Assembly (NCBI GenBank): GCA_026395685.1
Contig: JAPLYG010000021.1
Location: 1-51,204 of the forward strand
Direction of reading: 5' to 3'
From: Candidatus Parcubacteria bacterium
GTDB taxonomy: Bacteria > Patescibacteriota > Patescibacteriia > CAIXNZ01
DNA: 51,204 nucleotides
Of this stretch, positions 39,139 through 48,317 are shown in pieces; positions within the stretch are counted from its first letter, which is position 1, and each line of letters starts with the position of its first letter. The notes below the pieces were generated by a model, which was not told the origin of the DNA, ran no database searches, and worked only from the letters and a program-made list of their open reading frames with translations. The position numbers and the translations under genes are program-made.

Positions 39139-39167
39139 AATATAGCACATTTAAATAAAAAAGTCAA
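39139..39167 (-). promoter_or_regulatory. Promoter of GC-rich orphan gene (TTGACT-17-TATATT)
   Basis: On the minus strand TTGACT (39167-39162) and TATATT (39144-39139) are 17 bp apart, and TGC gives an extended -10. Confidence 0.75.
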
Positions 39168-39205
39168 GGGTTGCTTCAGTTTCTTGGCTTTTTGAGGTAA
39201 TTTAG

Positions 39206-40048
39206 TTATTTTGTGATAATGATAATTCGGTCAAACCCGCAGAGATCTTTTTTTGCGGTTATTTTATATCTTGGTAGCGCTAGCTTGGCTAGCTTGGTAA
39301 TTTTCGCGCCTTGATTGTAACCGATTTCCAGAAAAATTGCCTGAGGTTGCAGTTTGTATTTCTGGATTTGGTGGAAAAATTCACGATAATACTTAAGTCC
39401 GTCAGGTCCGCCGATCAAGGCCGTTTTGGGCTCGTAGTTAAGCTGGGGGTTATTTAGTTGTTTAGTTTCCAGATAGGGAAGGTTTGCGACCAAAATAAAA
39501 TTGGAGATTAAAAACTGGAAATCAGTAATTTCAGTAAGCGGTTTTAATAAATTACCTAACAAAAAATGAATTTTTACTTTGTGCTTTTTGGCGTTGTATT
39601 TGGCAACGGACAATGCTTTGGTTGAAATATCAGTGGCGATAAATTCAGCTCTTGGAAGTTTTTTAGCTAGAGAAATTATTACTGCACCAGAGCCGACGCC
39701 GACTTCTACAACTGATAATATTTTATTGCTTTTAGTAAAACGAAGGGTTTCTTCCACTAGCTGTTCAGTTTCGGGCCGTGGGATTAAAATATCCTTATTA
39801 ACTTTGAAATCCAGACCAAAAAATTCCTTGTGGCCTAAAATGTACGCAATCGGCTCGCCCTTAAGTCTGCGTCTGTATAATTTTTTAAATTTTAATAATT
39901 GAGAGGTTGTTAGTTTTTTTTCCGGGTAAGTATAGAGATATTCTTTGGGTTTATTGAGCGTAAAGGCCAATAAAAGCTCAGTGTCCAGAAGGGGGCTCGA
40001 GGACTTTAATAATTTTGAATATTTAGAGATTGTTTGGGCGATAGTCAT
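39206..40048 (-). CDS. prmC: Release factor glutamine methyltransferase PrmC
   Basis: PrmC methylates the GGQ glutamine of release factors. The 280-residue protein has the N-terminal helical domain (about 1-85), IPRPETEQLVE, and the SAM fold with VVEVGVGSGAVIISLA (113-128). The catalytic NPPY is NLPY (189-192), an unusual but plausible form since Asn and Tyr remain. Just before it, residues 175-184 (TDFQFLISNF) are extra relative to the family and lie over repeat-like DNA (39497-39530). It follows prfA, its substrate gene, on the same strand. I choose ATG 40048; TTG 40066 is weaker. Confidence 0.9.
   Translation of the reverse strand: MTIAQTISKYSKLLKSSSPLLDTELLLAFTLNKPKEYLYTYPEKKLTTSQLLKFKKLYRRRLKGEPIAYILGHKEFFGLDFKVNKDILIPRPETEQLVEETLRFTKSNKILSVVEVGVGSGAVIISLAKKLPRAEFIATDISTKALSVAKYNAKKHKVKIHFLLGNLLKPLTEITDFQFLISNFILVANLPYLETKQLNNPQLNYEPKTALIGGPDGLKYYREFFHQIQKYKLQPQAIFLEIGYNQGAKITKLAKLALPRYKITAKKDLCGFDRIIIITK
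39497..39530 (-). repeat. Repeat-like DNA inside prmC
   Basis: On the minus strand GATTTCCAGTTTTTAATC and CTCCAATTTTA form a degenerate tandem of TTTCCA/TCTCCA words unlike nearby codons. It encodes the extra residues before the NLPY motif and keeps the frame. Confidence 0.4.
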
Positions 40049-40179
40049 ATTTAGTTTAAAGTTCAAAATTTAAAGTGCAAAGTTGCATTTAGTAGTTAAA
40101 AATTTAGGAAATATTAGTACAATAATTTTAAATTACAAACTGTAACTTTGAATTTTTCGCTTTGAATTATAAACTATTT

Positions 40180-41214
40180 TTATTCGTCGGCTTTTTTGAG
40201 CGCATTGATTACCGGATCCAGATTGCCTTCGAGAATGGTATTGATATTGTGCCAGCTTTCTTTGATGCGGTGATCAGTGATTCTGTCCTGAGGAAAATTA
40301 TAAGTGCGGATTTTTTCCGCGCGCATAGCAGTTCCTATTTGTATTTTGCGATTTGCGCCGAGTTCCTGCATCTTTCTTTCTTCTTCCAGAGCCATTAAGC
40401 GGGAACGCATGATTTCCATGGCTTTTTCGCGATTTTGCAGTTGAGAGCGTTCATCCTGGCAGGAAACAACAGTATTTGTAGGGATATGTACGAGTCTGAC
40501 AGCTGAGTAGGTTGTATTTACGCTTTGTCCGCCATGACCGCCTGCGCAAAAAGTGTCAATTCTGATATCTTTGGGATCAATTTTATAATCAACCTCTTCA
40601 ATAACCGGTAAAATTACAACTGAGGTGGTTGAAGTATGGACGCGGCCGCTTTTTTCAGTTTCCGGCACTCTTTGCACGCGATGGACGCCGCTTTCATATT
40701 TCATATTGCCATATACATTATGTCCTCTAATTTCAAAAATAGCTTCTTTGAAGCCTCCGATGCCAATCCTGCTGGTGGAAAGAATTTTTACCTGCCAGCC
40801 TTTGCTTTCAGCATAGCGTGAATACATGCGCACCAGTTCAGCCGCAAATAAAGCTGATTCGTCACCGCCGGCTCCGGCTCTGATTTCCACAATAGCATCT
40901 TTTTTATCATTAGGATCTTTGGGCTTTAAGAATATTTTAATTTCAGTCTCAAGCTTATTTTGTTCCTGCTCCAATTTGGCTAATTCTTGTTCTGCGAGTT
41001 CTTTGAGCTCATTTATTTTTAAAGATTCCCTAGCTTCCTTAACGGCTTGGTTTATTTTATCAAGGTGTTGAATATTATTAAATACATTTTTATAATCAGA
41101 AAATTCCTGGCTGACTTTTTTATAATTTTCAGCATTATTAATAATGGCAGGATCCTGAAGCTGCTTTTGAAGCTGGTCATAATGGTCTAGAATTTTTTGA
41201 TATTCAATTTCCAT
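40180..41214 (-). CDS. prfA: Peptide chain release factor 1
   Basis: RF1 reads UAA/UAG stops. The 344-residue protein has the coiled N-terminal domain (1-100), the GGQ loop ([24 protein letters not shown]) and the PxT-region ([17 protein letters not shown], here PET). Length is typical. It is placed between rpmE upstream and prmC downstream, the common release-factor context. Repeat copy C lies before its start. Confidence 0.95.
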   Translation of the reverse strand: MEIEYQKILDHYDQLQKQLQDPAIINNAENYKKVSQEFSDYKNVFNNIQHLDKINQAVKEARESLKINELKELAEQELAKLEQEQNKLETEIKIFLKPKDPNDKKDAIVEIRAGAGGDESALFAAELVRMYSRYAESKGWQVKILSTSRIGIGGFKEAIFEIRGHNVYGNMKYESGVHRVQRVPETEKSGRVHTSTTSVVILPVIEEVDYKIDPKDIRIDTFCAGGHGGQSVNTTYSAVRLVHIPTNTVVSCQDERSQLQNREKAMEIMRSRLMALEEERKMQELGANRKIQIGTAMRAEKIRTYNFPQDRITDHRIKESWHNINTILEGNLDPVINALKKADE

Positions 41215-41230
41215 AATATTGTAGTTTCAA

Positions 41231-41348
41231 AACCACGGATTTTTTTCACAGATAACACGGATAGGTGTTAGTTATTTATATTCTACCATGTAGCTTATAG
41301 ATTGGTAAAAGATTAATCTGTGCAATCTGTGAATATGTGTCTGTGGTT
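41231..41348. repeat. Dispersed palindromic repeat, copy C
   Basis: Begins AACCACGGAT, holds CACAGATAACACGGATAG and, on the right, AATCTGTGCAATCTGTGAA, ending CTGTGGTT. It lies between rpmE and prfA. Confidence 0.7.
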
Positions 41349-41365
41349 CGGTTTTCCTTAGAATC

Positions 41366-41386
41366 ACAAAACCCCCTATGCGGGGG
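41366..41386 (-). terminator. rpmE terminator or attenuator before prfA
   Basis: CCCCC (41372-41376) pairs with GGGGG (41382-41386); four T follow on the minus strand. It may reduce read-through from rpmE into prfA. Confidence 0.6.
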
Positions 41387-41432
41387 TAATGTAAAAGTGC
41401 CCTATGCAAAATACACAGAGCTATTTGAGTAG

Positions 41433-41714
41433 CTATTTTTTGGCGTTTTTCTTTTTTTCAGCTAAGGCCGCTCTTTTAACTTTTTTGCCTTTTCGTCCCG
41501 ATGATATTTCCTGGGCTTTAGCAGCTCTTTGTTTGAATTTATCAACGCGTCCGGCTGTATCAACCAGTTTTTGTTTGCCGGTATAAAAAGGATGGCAAAC
41601 AGAACAAAGTTCAATGTGTATCTCAGGCACAGTTGAACCGACTGTAAATTCATTGCCGCAAGCGCAGATTACTTTTGCTTTTTCCTGATATTTAGGATGG
41701 ATTTCTTTTTTCAT
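41433..41714 (-). CDS. rpmE: 50S ribosomal protein L31, zinc-binding type
   Basis: The 93-residue protein has the L31 core with four cysteines in two pairs (ICACGNEF and [13 protein letters not shown]), the zinc-binding form. The core ends near residue 65; the last ~28 residues are a basic extension ([21 protein letters not shown]) longer than in E. coli. The strongly basic tail fits rRNA binding. It is the first gene of rpmE-prfA-prmC. Confidence 0.94.
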   Translation of the reverse strand: MKKEIHPKYQEKAKVICACGNEFTVGSTVPEIHIELCSVCHPFYTGKQKLVDTAGRVDKFKQRAAKAQEISSGRKGKKVKRAALAEKKKNAKK

Positions 41715-41742
41715 TTATTTTAAGATTAATTTTTATAGAGCA

Positions 41743-41771
41743 ATAATATCATAAATGATTAAGATTGGCAA
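41743..41771 (-). promoter_or_regulatory. rpmE promoter (TTGCCA-17-TATTAT)
   Basis: On the minus strand TTGCCA (41771-41766) and TATTAT (41748-41743) are 17 bp apart, the same pair of hexamers as the miaB promoter. Confidence 0.7.
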
Positions 41772-41809
41772 GTCGGGGCGGGGGATTGCTCAGATGTGGA
41801 AAACTACCC

Positions 41810-41837
41810 TTACATTGCGGATAAATTGTGATATAAT
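41810..41837 (+). promoter_or_regulatory. Promoter of giant surface protein (TTACAT-16-TGaTATAAT)
   Basis: TATAAT (41832-41837) with upstream TGA forms an extended -10; TTACAT (41810-41815) is a partial -35. Confidence 0.55.
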
Positions 41838-41992
41838 AAATTCAAGATATTTTTGTTTAAAATTAGCGGAAAATTTTGTCTGACAATATTTTTATATTAC
41901 CAGCATTTTAATTTAAGTGGATTAAAAATTCTTTAAGTTTTAAACCAATAGGAAGTTATTAAAATAATAAATGAAATAAATATTTCAGGAGT

Positions 41993-44900
41993 ATGAATAT
42001 TAAAAATAAGGTTTTAATCATAGCAGCATTTGCCTTGTTGATTTTATTGACCTCAAGCTGCGCCATTTCCTATCCGGGGATGACTATTCAGCCAACACCG
42101 CATGGGTGTTGTTTGATTAAAGACGGGGCTAATGTTTTGCAGGGTTGCGTTTCTGATCTCAGTCATAGGCAATGCTATGAAGCATATAATAAGGGCTATA
42201 ATGTCACTTATTCAGCTTCTGATTGTACAGCTGCTTCAGGTTGCGCTGGACTTACCGGCTGCACTTTTTATGACTCAGGCACAGGACTTCGCTACTATGT
42301 TGAAAAAGATGATTACACTTTGCCTGTTAGCGACGCTCTTGTGTGCGGTACCAATGCCGGAGATGAAAAGATTTACCAATGTAAATCTTTATTGCCGAAA
42401 ACATTAAAAGTCTGGATTTATATTAATGATAAAAATATTTTTGGCGCCGGGCCTTCTTATGGTAATTTTTATATAAGGTGGATGGGTTCAAATATGGGTT
42501 GGATTATACAGCCGTCAAACCCCGCTGATTTATATGATCTTGACGGTGATGGGGCTGAGGATGATGTAATTCAGGACCAGGTCCATGACGGCAATGGTTG
42601 GAATTTATTTTACCTTTATGCAGGGACAGCTGATTTACATCCGGATTATTGGAATTTCCCGACAATTTTTAGAAATTTAACTGGTGTAAGTATTTTATTT
42701 CGGCCGATACAGCATAATACAGCTATTATTATTGGTGATGGGGATTTCAGAATAGGTGATGCTTATATGTATAATTCTGAATCAGTCACTTATGATAAGA
42801 TTGTGGCAGGCAATGAAACAAATATTGTATATAATAATACATCTCCTCCTTATTCTACGATTGGCGCTGGCTTAGCAGCTGCTTATTATGGAAAGAATGG
42901 GCCTTATGCTGATCTTGGCGGTGCTGCTTTCTGTGCCGGTAATCCTGATTTTTGCGATCCTGGTAATGTCTTAAAATCTCAGTTTAGTACTTTGGCATCT
43001 TCAATCAGTATTGTTCCAGGTAAATTTTGGTATGATTCAACAGGAGATTGTAGCGATACGATCAATAATGACGGAGATTTTGGTCCTAATCCCACACCGC
43101 CTCCGGCAACATTACCAAAAATTGACGAGGTTGGCGTTCCAGGCGTGTCTATTGCTGATCAACCGGATTGTAAATATTATGGAGAAGAAACCGGAATAGC
43201 TGATGTCGGCGGTTTAAGCTGGTATTTTGATACCCTTTTTACTACTAAAAACATTACCACTCCAGTTGACGGATTATATGTGCCCCAGTCCATTGATGCG
43301 ATGTTTGTGGAAACCGGCACTGATTGCGCGACTCTGCCGGCCACGCCAGTTTGTTTAAACAGTGTTTGCGCCCCTAAACCCCAGTGTTCTGATGGCATTG
43401 ATAATGATCTTGATGGCGTGTCTGATATTAATGATCCCGGCTGTTATGATGATGCCAGATTTCCCGGATATAATTCTATAGATAATGATGAAACAAATAC
43501 TTTACCGCAATGTTCTGATCATTTTGACAATGACGGCGATACATTCATTGATCTGTTAGATATCGGTTGCGAAAATGCGGCGGATAATGATGAAACAAAC
43601 CCCTTGATTACTCCGCAATGTTCAGATGGTATAGATAATGATGGGGACTTATTTATTGATTATCCCCAGGATCCCGGATGTGACAGTATTGGTGATAATG
43701 ATGAATTTAATCTCTTAGGCGGACAAGTTCCAATCATCAATGCCACTAAGGGTGTGGCTATAAATTTGGCCAAAGCTTCGGGCAGCGGACTGATTGGGTC
43801 AGTCCTGGCCGGAAATGGTTTTATTTTGCCCTTAGAACAGATTGATATCTTTGTCAGGGGCTTATCTATACTTTTAAATCTGATAATTTTAATTCTGATA
43901 GTTCTTTTTGGCTTAAGCATTTATCATACAGTTAAACAGTTGAAAGCAGGATATGAAAAGCCCCGAAAGCTTGGCATGATTTGGCCGATTTTATTTCACC
44001 GGCCGCAAACAGTTTATCAGAATCATGCTTGGCGTGATAATGATGGTAGTTATATAAATGCTTCTTATCATGAACATCAAAAGCTGCAAAAGGCAAGCCA
44101 AAAGTCTTTTCAAGCTTTGCTTTTAGCCTTAGGCGCAAAATTAGCAGTATTTATCGCCTTGCTTTTATCTTTTTCAGGATTAAGCCGAGGATTAGCGCAA
44201 ACTGCGCCATATAATCAGAGCGGAACGACTGTAAATATCGGCGATACCTTGACTTATATAATTGAAGTAACGAATAGCGGTGATGCAGCCGGTATGGATA
44301 TAAAAATTAGCGATATATTAGATAATAATTTAACCTATGTAAAAGGTAGCGCTAAGGTAAATAATGTCTCAATTAGTGATCCGGATAGCGGTAATACTTT
44401 AACATTTAGTGTCGGTAATTTAGAATTGAATAAGAGTGTTTATGTAACTTTTAAAGCCATTGTCAATGCCGGCAGTGGTGGCGCAACCATCATTAACAGG
44501 GGGCAAGTAACCGGTTTTAATTTTAATATAGTAACTACTGAGCCACCAACTAGTAATTATGTTGCGATACCAGCGCCGGTTTGTGGTAATGGTTTATTAG
44601 AATCAGGCGAAATCTGTGAAAATAATAGTTCCTGCGCTTCTGGGCAGGTATGTAATAGAAGTTGTGTCTGCCAAGATCCTCCGCCACCTCCGATAGTATG
44701 CGGTAATGGCGTATTGGAATCAGGAGAAGTCTGCGATGTTGTCGGCTGCCAAGTCGGACAATCATGTAATGCTGCTTGCCAATGTATAACTTTACCAGTC
44801 TGCGGCAACGGAGTCGTAGAAGCACCGGAAATTTGCGATGGGGTTTTAGGATGCGCACTTAATCAAAATTGTATTAATAATTGCAGCCTTTGCCAGACTC

Positions 44901-46765
44901 CGCCTCCACCATCGCCGGTATGCGGCAATGGAGTGATTGAAGCACCGGAAATTTGCGATGGCTCTTTGGGATGCGCAGCTAATCAAACTTGTGTAAATAA
45001 TTGCAGCCTTTGCCAGACTCCGCCCCCACCATCGCCGGTATGCGGCAATGGAGTGATTGAAGCACCGGAAATTTGCGATGGCTCTTTGGGATGCGCAGCC
45101 AATCAAAATTGTGTGAATAATTGCAGTTTGTGTCAGGCTCCGACGCCGGGAGGAAATATTTGTGGAAATTTGATTGTAGAACGAAATGAGCAATGTGAAT
45201 TAGATAAAGATTGCCAGGAAGGATATTCTTGCAGAAGAAGCGATTGTACTTGCCAGCCAGTAATACCTCCAGCTATTTGTGGCAATGGAAAAAAAGAAAG
45301 AGGTGAAGAATGTGAAAACAATAGTGAGTGTTTTGACGGGAAAGTCTGTAATAATGATTGTGCTTGCCAAATAGCGCCACCGCCTCCGCCAGTTTGCGGT
45401 AATGGGGTGATAGAACAGGGGGAGGTATGTGATTTGAAAGTCGGCTGTTTGTTCGGTCAGATTTGTAATATCGGTTGTCGTTGCCAGCTTATTCCTTTAC
45501 CGCCATCAGCGTCACCATTCTGTGGCGATGGAGTAGTAACAGGTGAGGAAGAATGTGAGAATAACTCAGGTTGTACAGACAAAAAAGTATGTAATTACAA
45601 ATGTAAATGTCAGGTTGAACCTCCGCCACCGCCAGTCTGCGGCAACGGCATAATTGAAACAGGTGAATCATGCGATGTCGTCGGTTGCGTCGATGGTCAA
45701 TATTGCAGTGCTTGCCAATGTCAATCAATACTAGTTTTGCCGGGATTGGTAAATATTAATGAACCTCCAATACCTCCGGGACCTGAAATAATCGAACCTC
45801 CAATTATTGAACCTATTATTGAAGTTATTGATAATCCTCAGGTGGAAATAGTGAGTCAGAATATTGCTACCCCTATTATTTTAACTATTGCCGTAGCTAA
45901 TACTTTGCCAATATTGATTATGCTCGTTTACTTGTGGGCTTATTTGTACATGATCTTTTTAGAGCCGTTTATGTACTTATTCCGTAAGAAGAGAGAAAAA
46001 TGGGGGATCGTCTATGATTCTTTGAGTAAAATGCCGATTGATCTGGCTTTGGTCAGGCTTTTTAGGAAAAATGATAATAAGCTGATTCAAACCAAAGTTA
46101 CTGACAGGGAAGGACGATATATTTTTGTGGTGGAAGAAACAGGCGAGTATTATATTTCAGTCATTAAGCCCGGTTATATTTATCCGACCAGATATTTGCA
46201 GGCCGAAGTCCAGGATGCAAAGTTTATTGACCTGTATCATGGTGAAGGGCTCAATGTTACTGAAAAGTCAGCGGTTATAACGGCAAATATTCCTTTAGAT
46301 CCCAGTGAGAAAATTAAATTACCGGTTCAGGATGTAATCAGAAGCTATGCCATAAAGAACTTAAGGATTATTGTTTCTTATGCGGGATTGCTTTTGGCCT
46401 TTATAATTTTTATCATTTATCCCACGCTGATTACAGGCTGTGCCTTAATTTTGCATATCTTGCTGTATACTGTTTTTAGCCGCATTATGAATCCCGGTAA
46501 GCCCAAAAGCTGGGGAATTATTTATGATAAGAGCACCAAGAAACCGTTAAAAAGTAGCGTGGTCAGGATTTTTAATACCAGATTTAACAAATTGCTGGAA
46601 ACACAGGTTACAGATTCGCAGGGCAGATATGCATTTTTAGTCGGTCAAAACCACTATCAATTATTATCAGAAAAACCGGGATATCAGCCAAAAGAGATAG
46701 CCGAAATTGATTTGGTAAAAACTGATAAAATTATTAATCTGGATATCGGTTTAGAGAAAAAATAA
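41993..46765 (+). CDS. Giant cysteine-rich modular membrane protein, 1590 aa
   Basis: In order: an N-terminal signal/anchor (about 6-24, ending LLTSSC); a beta-rich region (25-460) with many cysteines; three SDGIDND-type acidic repeats, probably calcium-binding (464-574); a membrane helix (623-647) and another (712-733); a DUF11-type domain (738-846, with TVNIGDTLTYIIEVTNSG); ten Myxococcus-type cysteine-rich modules (862-1246, each beginning CGNG..E..E.C) joined by Pro-rich linkers; a membrane segment (1293-1326); and two carboxypeptidase-regulatory-like Ig domains (about 1336-1433 and 1503-1589, WGI[VI]YD) around another helix pair (1463-1498). Modules 3-5 are nearly identical. It suits a surface adhesin or scaffold needing disulfide formation outside the cell; function is unknown. 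Confidence 0.85.
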   Translation: MNIKNKVLIIAAFALLILLTSSCAISYPGMTIQPTPHGCCLIKDGANVLQGCVSDLSHRQCYEAYNKGYNVTYSASDCTAASGCAGLTGCTFYDSGTGLRYYVEKDDYTLPVSDALVCGTNAGDEKIYQCKSLLPKTLKVWIYINDKNIFGAGPSYGNFYIRWMGSNMGWIIQPSNPADLYDLDGDGAEDDVIQDQVHDGNGWNLFYLYAGTADLHPDYWNFPTIFRNLTGVSILFRPIQHNTAIIIGDGDFRIGDAYMYNSESVTYDKIVAGNETNIVYNNTSPPYSTIGAGLAAAYYGKNGPYADLGGAAFCAGNPDFCDPGNVLKSQFSTLASSISIVPGKFWYDSTGDCSDTINNDGDFGPNPTPPPATLPKIDEVGVPGVSIADQPDCKYYGEETGIADVGGLSWYFDTLFTTKNITTPVDGLYVPQSIDAMFVETGTDCATLPATPVCLNSVCAPKPQCSDGIDNDLDGVSDINDPGCYDDARFPGYNSIDNDETNTLPQCSDHFDNDGDTFIDLLDIGCENAADNDETNPLITPQCSDGIDNDGDLFIDYPQDPGCDSIGDNDEFNLLGGQVPIINATKGVAINLAKASGSGLIGSVLAGNGFILPLEQIDIFVRGLSILLNLIILILIVLFGLSIYHTVKQLKAGYEKPRKLGMIWPILFHRPQTVYQNHAWRDNDGSYINASYHEHQKLQKASQKSFQALLLALGAKLAVFIALLLSFSGLSRGLAQTAPYNQSGTTVNIGDTLTYIIEVTNSGDAAGMDIKISDILDNNLTYVKGSAKVNNVSISDPDSGNTLTFSVGNLELNKSVYVTFKAIVNAGSGGATIINRGQVTGFNFNIVTTEPPTSNYVAIPAPVCGNGLLESGEICENNSSCASGQVCNRSCVCQDPPPPPIVCGNGVLESGEVCDVVGCQVGQSCNAACQCITLPVCGNGVVEAPEICDGVLGCALNQNCINNCSLCQTPPPPSPVCGNGVIEAPEICDGSLGCAANQTCVNNCSLCQTPPPPSPVCGNGVIEAPEICDGSLGCAANQNCVNNCSLCQAPTPGGNICGNLIVERNEQCELDKDCQEGYSCRRSDCTCQPVIPPAICGNGKKERGEECENNSECFDGKVCNNDCACQIAPPPPPVCGNGVIEQGEVCDLKVGCLFGQICNIGCRCQLIPLPPSASPFCGDGVVTGEEECENNSGCTDKKVCNYKCKCQVEPPPPPVCGNGIIETGESCDVVGCVDGQYCSACQCQSILVLPGLVNINEPPIPPGPEIIEPPIIEPIIEVIDNPQVEIVSQNIATPIILTIAVANTLPILIMLVYLWAYLYMIFLEPFMYLFRKKREKWGIVYDSLSKMPIDLALVRLFRKNDNKLIQTKVTDREGRYIFVVEETGEYYISVIKPGYIYPTRYLQAEVQDAKFIDLYHGEGLNVTEKSAVITANIPLDPSEKIKLPVQDVIRSYAIKNLRIIVSYAGLLLAFIIFIIYPTLITGCALILHILLYTVFSRIMNPGKPKSWGIIYDKSTKKPLKSSVVRIFNTRFNKLLETQVTDSQGRYAFLVGQNHYQLLSEKPGYQPKEIAEIDLVKTDKIINLDIGLEKK
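44801..45160 (+). repeat. Three 120-bp tandem repeats in coding DNA
   Basis: Units begin at 44801, 44921 and 45041 (TGCGGCAAYGGAGT) with exactly 120-bp period, each coding one 40-residue cysteine module and its Pro-rich linker. Units two and three differ at only a few bases. Recent duplication, or gain and loss by recombination, is likely. Confidence 0.9.
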
Positions 46766-46782
46766 GCGGATCCTTGCCAAAA

Positions 46783-46807
46783 TTTAAGCTTTATGTTAAG
46801 CTTAAAA
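46783..46807 (+). other. Hairpin after the giant gene, no T-run
   Basis: TTTAAGCTT and AAGCTTAAA flank a short loop at about 46783-46807. It may protect a 3' end, but without a T-run it is not a clear terminator. Confidence 0.3.
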
Positions 46808-46863
46808 ACAAGTTTTATTAAATTTAATTACTCATTTAATCACTCACATCTGGAATTTTTTCC

Positions 46864-46884
46864 TTGTCCCGTTATTCGGGATAA
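46864..46884 (+). promoter_or_regulatory. Hairpin in rpsB leader
   Basis: TTGTCCCG pairs with CGGGATAA (one G-U) around TTATT, 27 nt before the rpsB ATG and just upstream of two ribosome-site-like purine runs. It could be an S2 autoregulatory element; no known consensus is matched. Confidence 0.4.
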
Positions 46885-46910
46885 ACCGGATGGAGGTAGA
46901 AAGGAAAATT

Positions 46911-47609
46911 ATGACCAAAATTCCAAGCATTTTGGAAATGCTTCAAGCTGGCGTACATTTCGGACATGAGTCTGGACGCTGGCATCCAAAAATGGAACCT
47001 TATATTTATGGAGTCAGAAATGGCGTCCATATCATTGATTTGGAAAAAACCGAGGAGTGTTTAGCTCGAGCGCAGGAGTTTATAAAAAAAGTTGTGGCCA
47101 AAAACGGCACCATCTTATTTTTAGGCACCAAAAAACAAGTCCAGCCGGTAATTACAGCCGAAGCACAAAGATGCGGAGTGCCTTATCTGACTTTGCGCTG
47201 GATCGGCGGATTTTTCACCAATTTTCCGGTTGTCGTCAGAATAATCCAAAAATATAAGGATTTAGTAAGAAAAAGAGACGCGGGTGAACTTAATAAATAT
47301 ACCAAAAAGGAACAGCTGGATTTTGAAAAAGAAATTCAAAGATTGCAGGAATTGGTTTATGGCGTCAAGGATTTGGAAAAAGTGCCGGATGCAATTTTCG
47401 TCTGGGATGTGCGCAGTCAAAAAACAGCGATTGCCGAGGCCATAACTAAGAAAATTCCCATTATCGGCATTTGCGATACTAATTGCAAGACTGAGGGCAT
47501 AGATTATGTTATTCCTTGCAATGATGATGCAACTAAGGCAATCAAGCTAATTATTGCTTATATTGCTGATTGCATTCTGGAAGCTAAACAAACTCCGATA
47601 AAAAATTAA
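46911..47609 (+). CDS. rpsB: 30S ribosomal protein S2
   Basis: S2 joins the 30S back side late in assembly. The 232-residue protein begins MTKIPSILEMLQAGVHFGHESGRWHPKM and keeps YGVRNGVHIIDLEKT, LFLGTKKQ, RWIGGFFTNF, PDAIFVWDVRSQKTAIAEA and PIIGICDTNC. I take the ATG at 46911, set by AAAGGA about 6 nt upstream; the earlier ATG at 46890 would add seven residues and lies inside the purine-rich leader. tsf follows after 26 bp, the conserved pair. Confidence 0.95.
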   Translation: MTKIPSILEMLQAGVHFGHESGRWHPKMEPYIYGVRNGVHIIDLEKTEECLARAQEFIKKVVAKNGTILFLGTKKQVQPVITAEAQRCGVPYLTLRWIGGFFTNFPVVVRIIQKYKDLVRKRDAGELNKYTKKEQLDFEKEIQRLQELVYGVKDLEKVPDAIFVWDVRSQKTAIAEAITKKIPIIGICDTNCKTEGIDYVIPCNDDATKAIKLIIAYIADCILEAKQTPIKN

Positions 47610-47635
47610 AAATAAATATTAATTAAAATAAAAAT

Positions 47636-48220
47636 ATGCAAATTGATACCAAGCTTATAATGCAATTAAGAAATCAAACCGGCGCTGGTATGAAAGATTG
47701 TCAGGAGGCTTTAGCAGAATCCGACGGTGATTTGATTAAAGCAATAGAATTTTTACGCAAAAAAGGCGCGAAAATCGCCAGCAAAAGGGCAGAAAAGGAA
47801 GCTAAAGAAGGAATAATTTATGCTTATGTTCATGCCGATAAAGTCGGAGCAATGATTGAATTGAATTGTGAAACTGATTTTGTCGCAAAAAATGAAAATT
47901 TTAAGAATTTAGCGCATGATTTGGCCATGCAAATTGCCGCACAAAATCCCTTGTACTTAGCGCCCGAGGATGTGCCCGAGGATATCCTGATTAAGGAAAA
48001 GGAAATATATAAAGAGCAGCTTTTGGCTGAAGGCAAGCCCGATAATATGGTTGATAAAATAATTGAAGGTAAAATTAATAAATGGTACAGTGAAGTCTGT
48101 TTATTGAAACAGCAATATATTAAAAATGAAGATATTACGATTGAGGAATATATTAACGAGAAAATAGCCTCTATCGGCGAAAAAATAAAAATTGGCAGTT
48201 TCTGCCGTAAACAGATATAA
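47636..48220 (+). CDS. tsf: Elongation factor Ts
   Basis: EF-Ts exchanges GDP for GTP on EF-Tu. The 194-residue protein is the short bacterial form: UBA-like N terminus (LIMQLRNQTGAGMKDCQEAL, about 7-26), GIIYAYVHADKVGAMIELNCETDFVAKN, and the C-terminal part with LLKQQYIKNEDITIEEYI. It is paired with rpsB, as in most bacteria. Repeat copy E lies after it. Confidence 0.95.
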   Translation: MQIDTKLIMQLRNQTGAGMKDCQEALAESDGDLIKAIEFLRKKGAKIASKRAEKEAKEGIIYAYVHADKVGAMIELNCETDFVAKNENFKNLAHDLAMQIAAQNPLYLAPEDVPEDILIKEKEIYKEQLLAEGKPDNMVDKIIEGKINKWYSEVCLLKQQYIKNEDITIEEYINEKIASIGEKIKIGSFCRKQI

Positions 48221-48230
48221 CAGAAAACCG

Positions 48231-48300
48231 AACCATAAGAAATTTATCACGAAGCATATAAAATCATTTTAGTGATTTTTTGTGGAATTATTTCGTGGTT
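48231..48300. repeat. Dispersed palindromic repeat, copy E
   Basis: Begins AACCATAAGAAATTTATCACGAAG, includes TTTTAGTGATTTTTTGTGG, and ends TTTCGTGGTT. It lies between tsf and the PSP1 gene. Confidence 0.6.
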
Positions 48301-48317
48301 GATAATACCTATATAAT

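Noticed and set aside
39206-40048. prmC as a pseudogene because NPPY is NLPY
   Set aside because: Length, SAM motif and conserved Asn and Tyr are intact and the frame is open despite the insert.
44801-45160. Regular 120-bp repeats as a CRISPR array
   Set aside because: Units are contiguous, without spacers, and encode cysteine modules in a continuous frame.
44550-45193. Minus-strand open frames opposite the cysteine repeats
   Set aside because: They arise from the repeated codon pattern of the plus-strand gene and have no starts, ribosome sites or family features.
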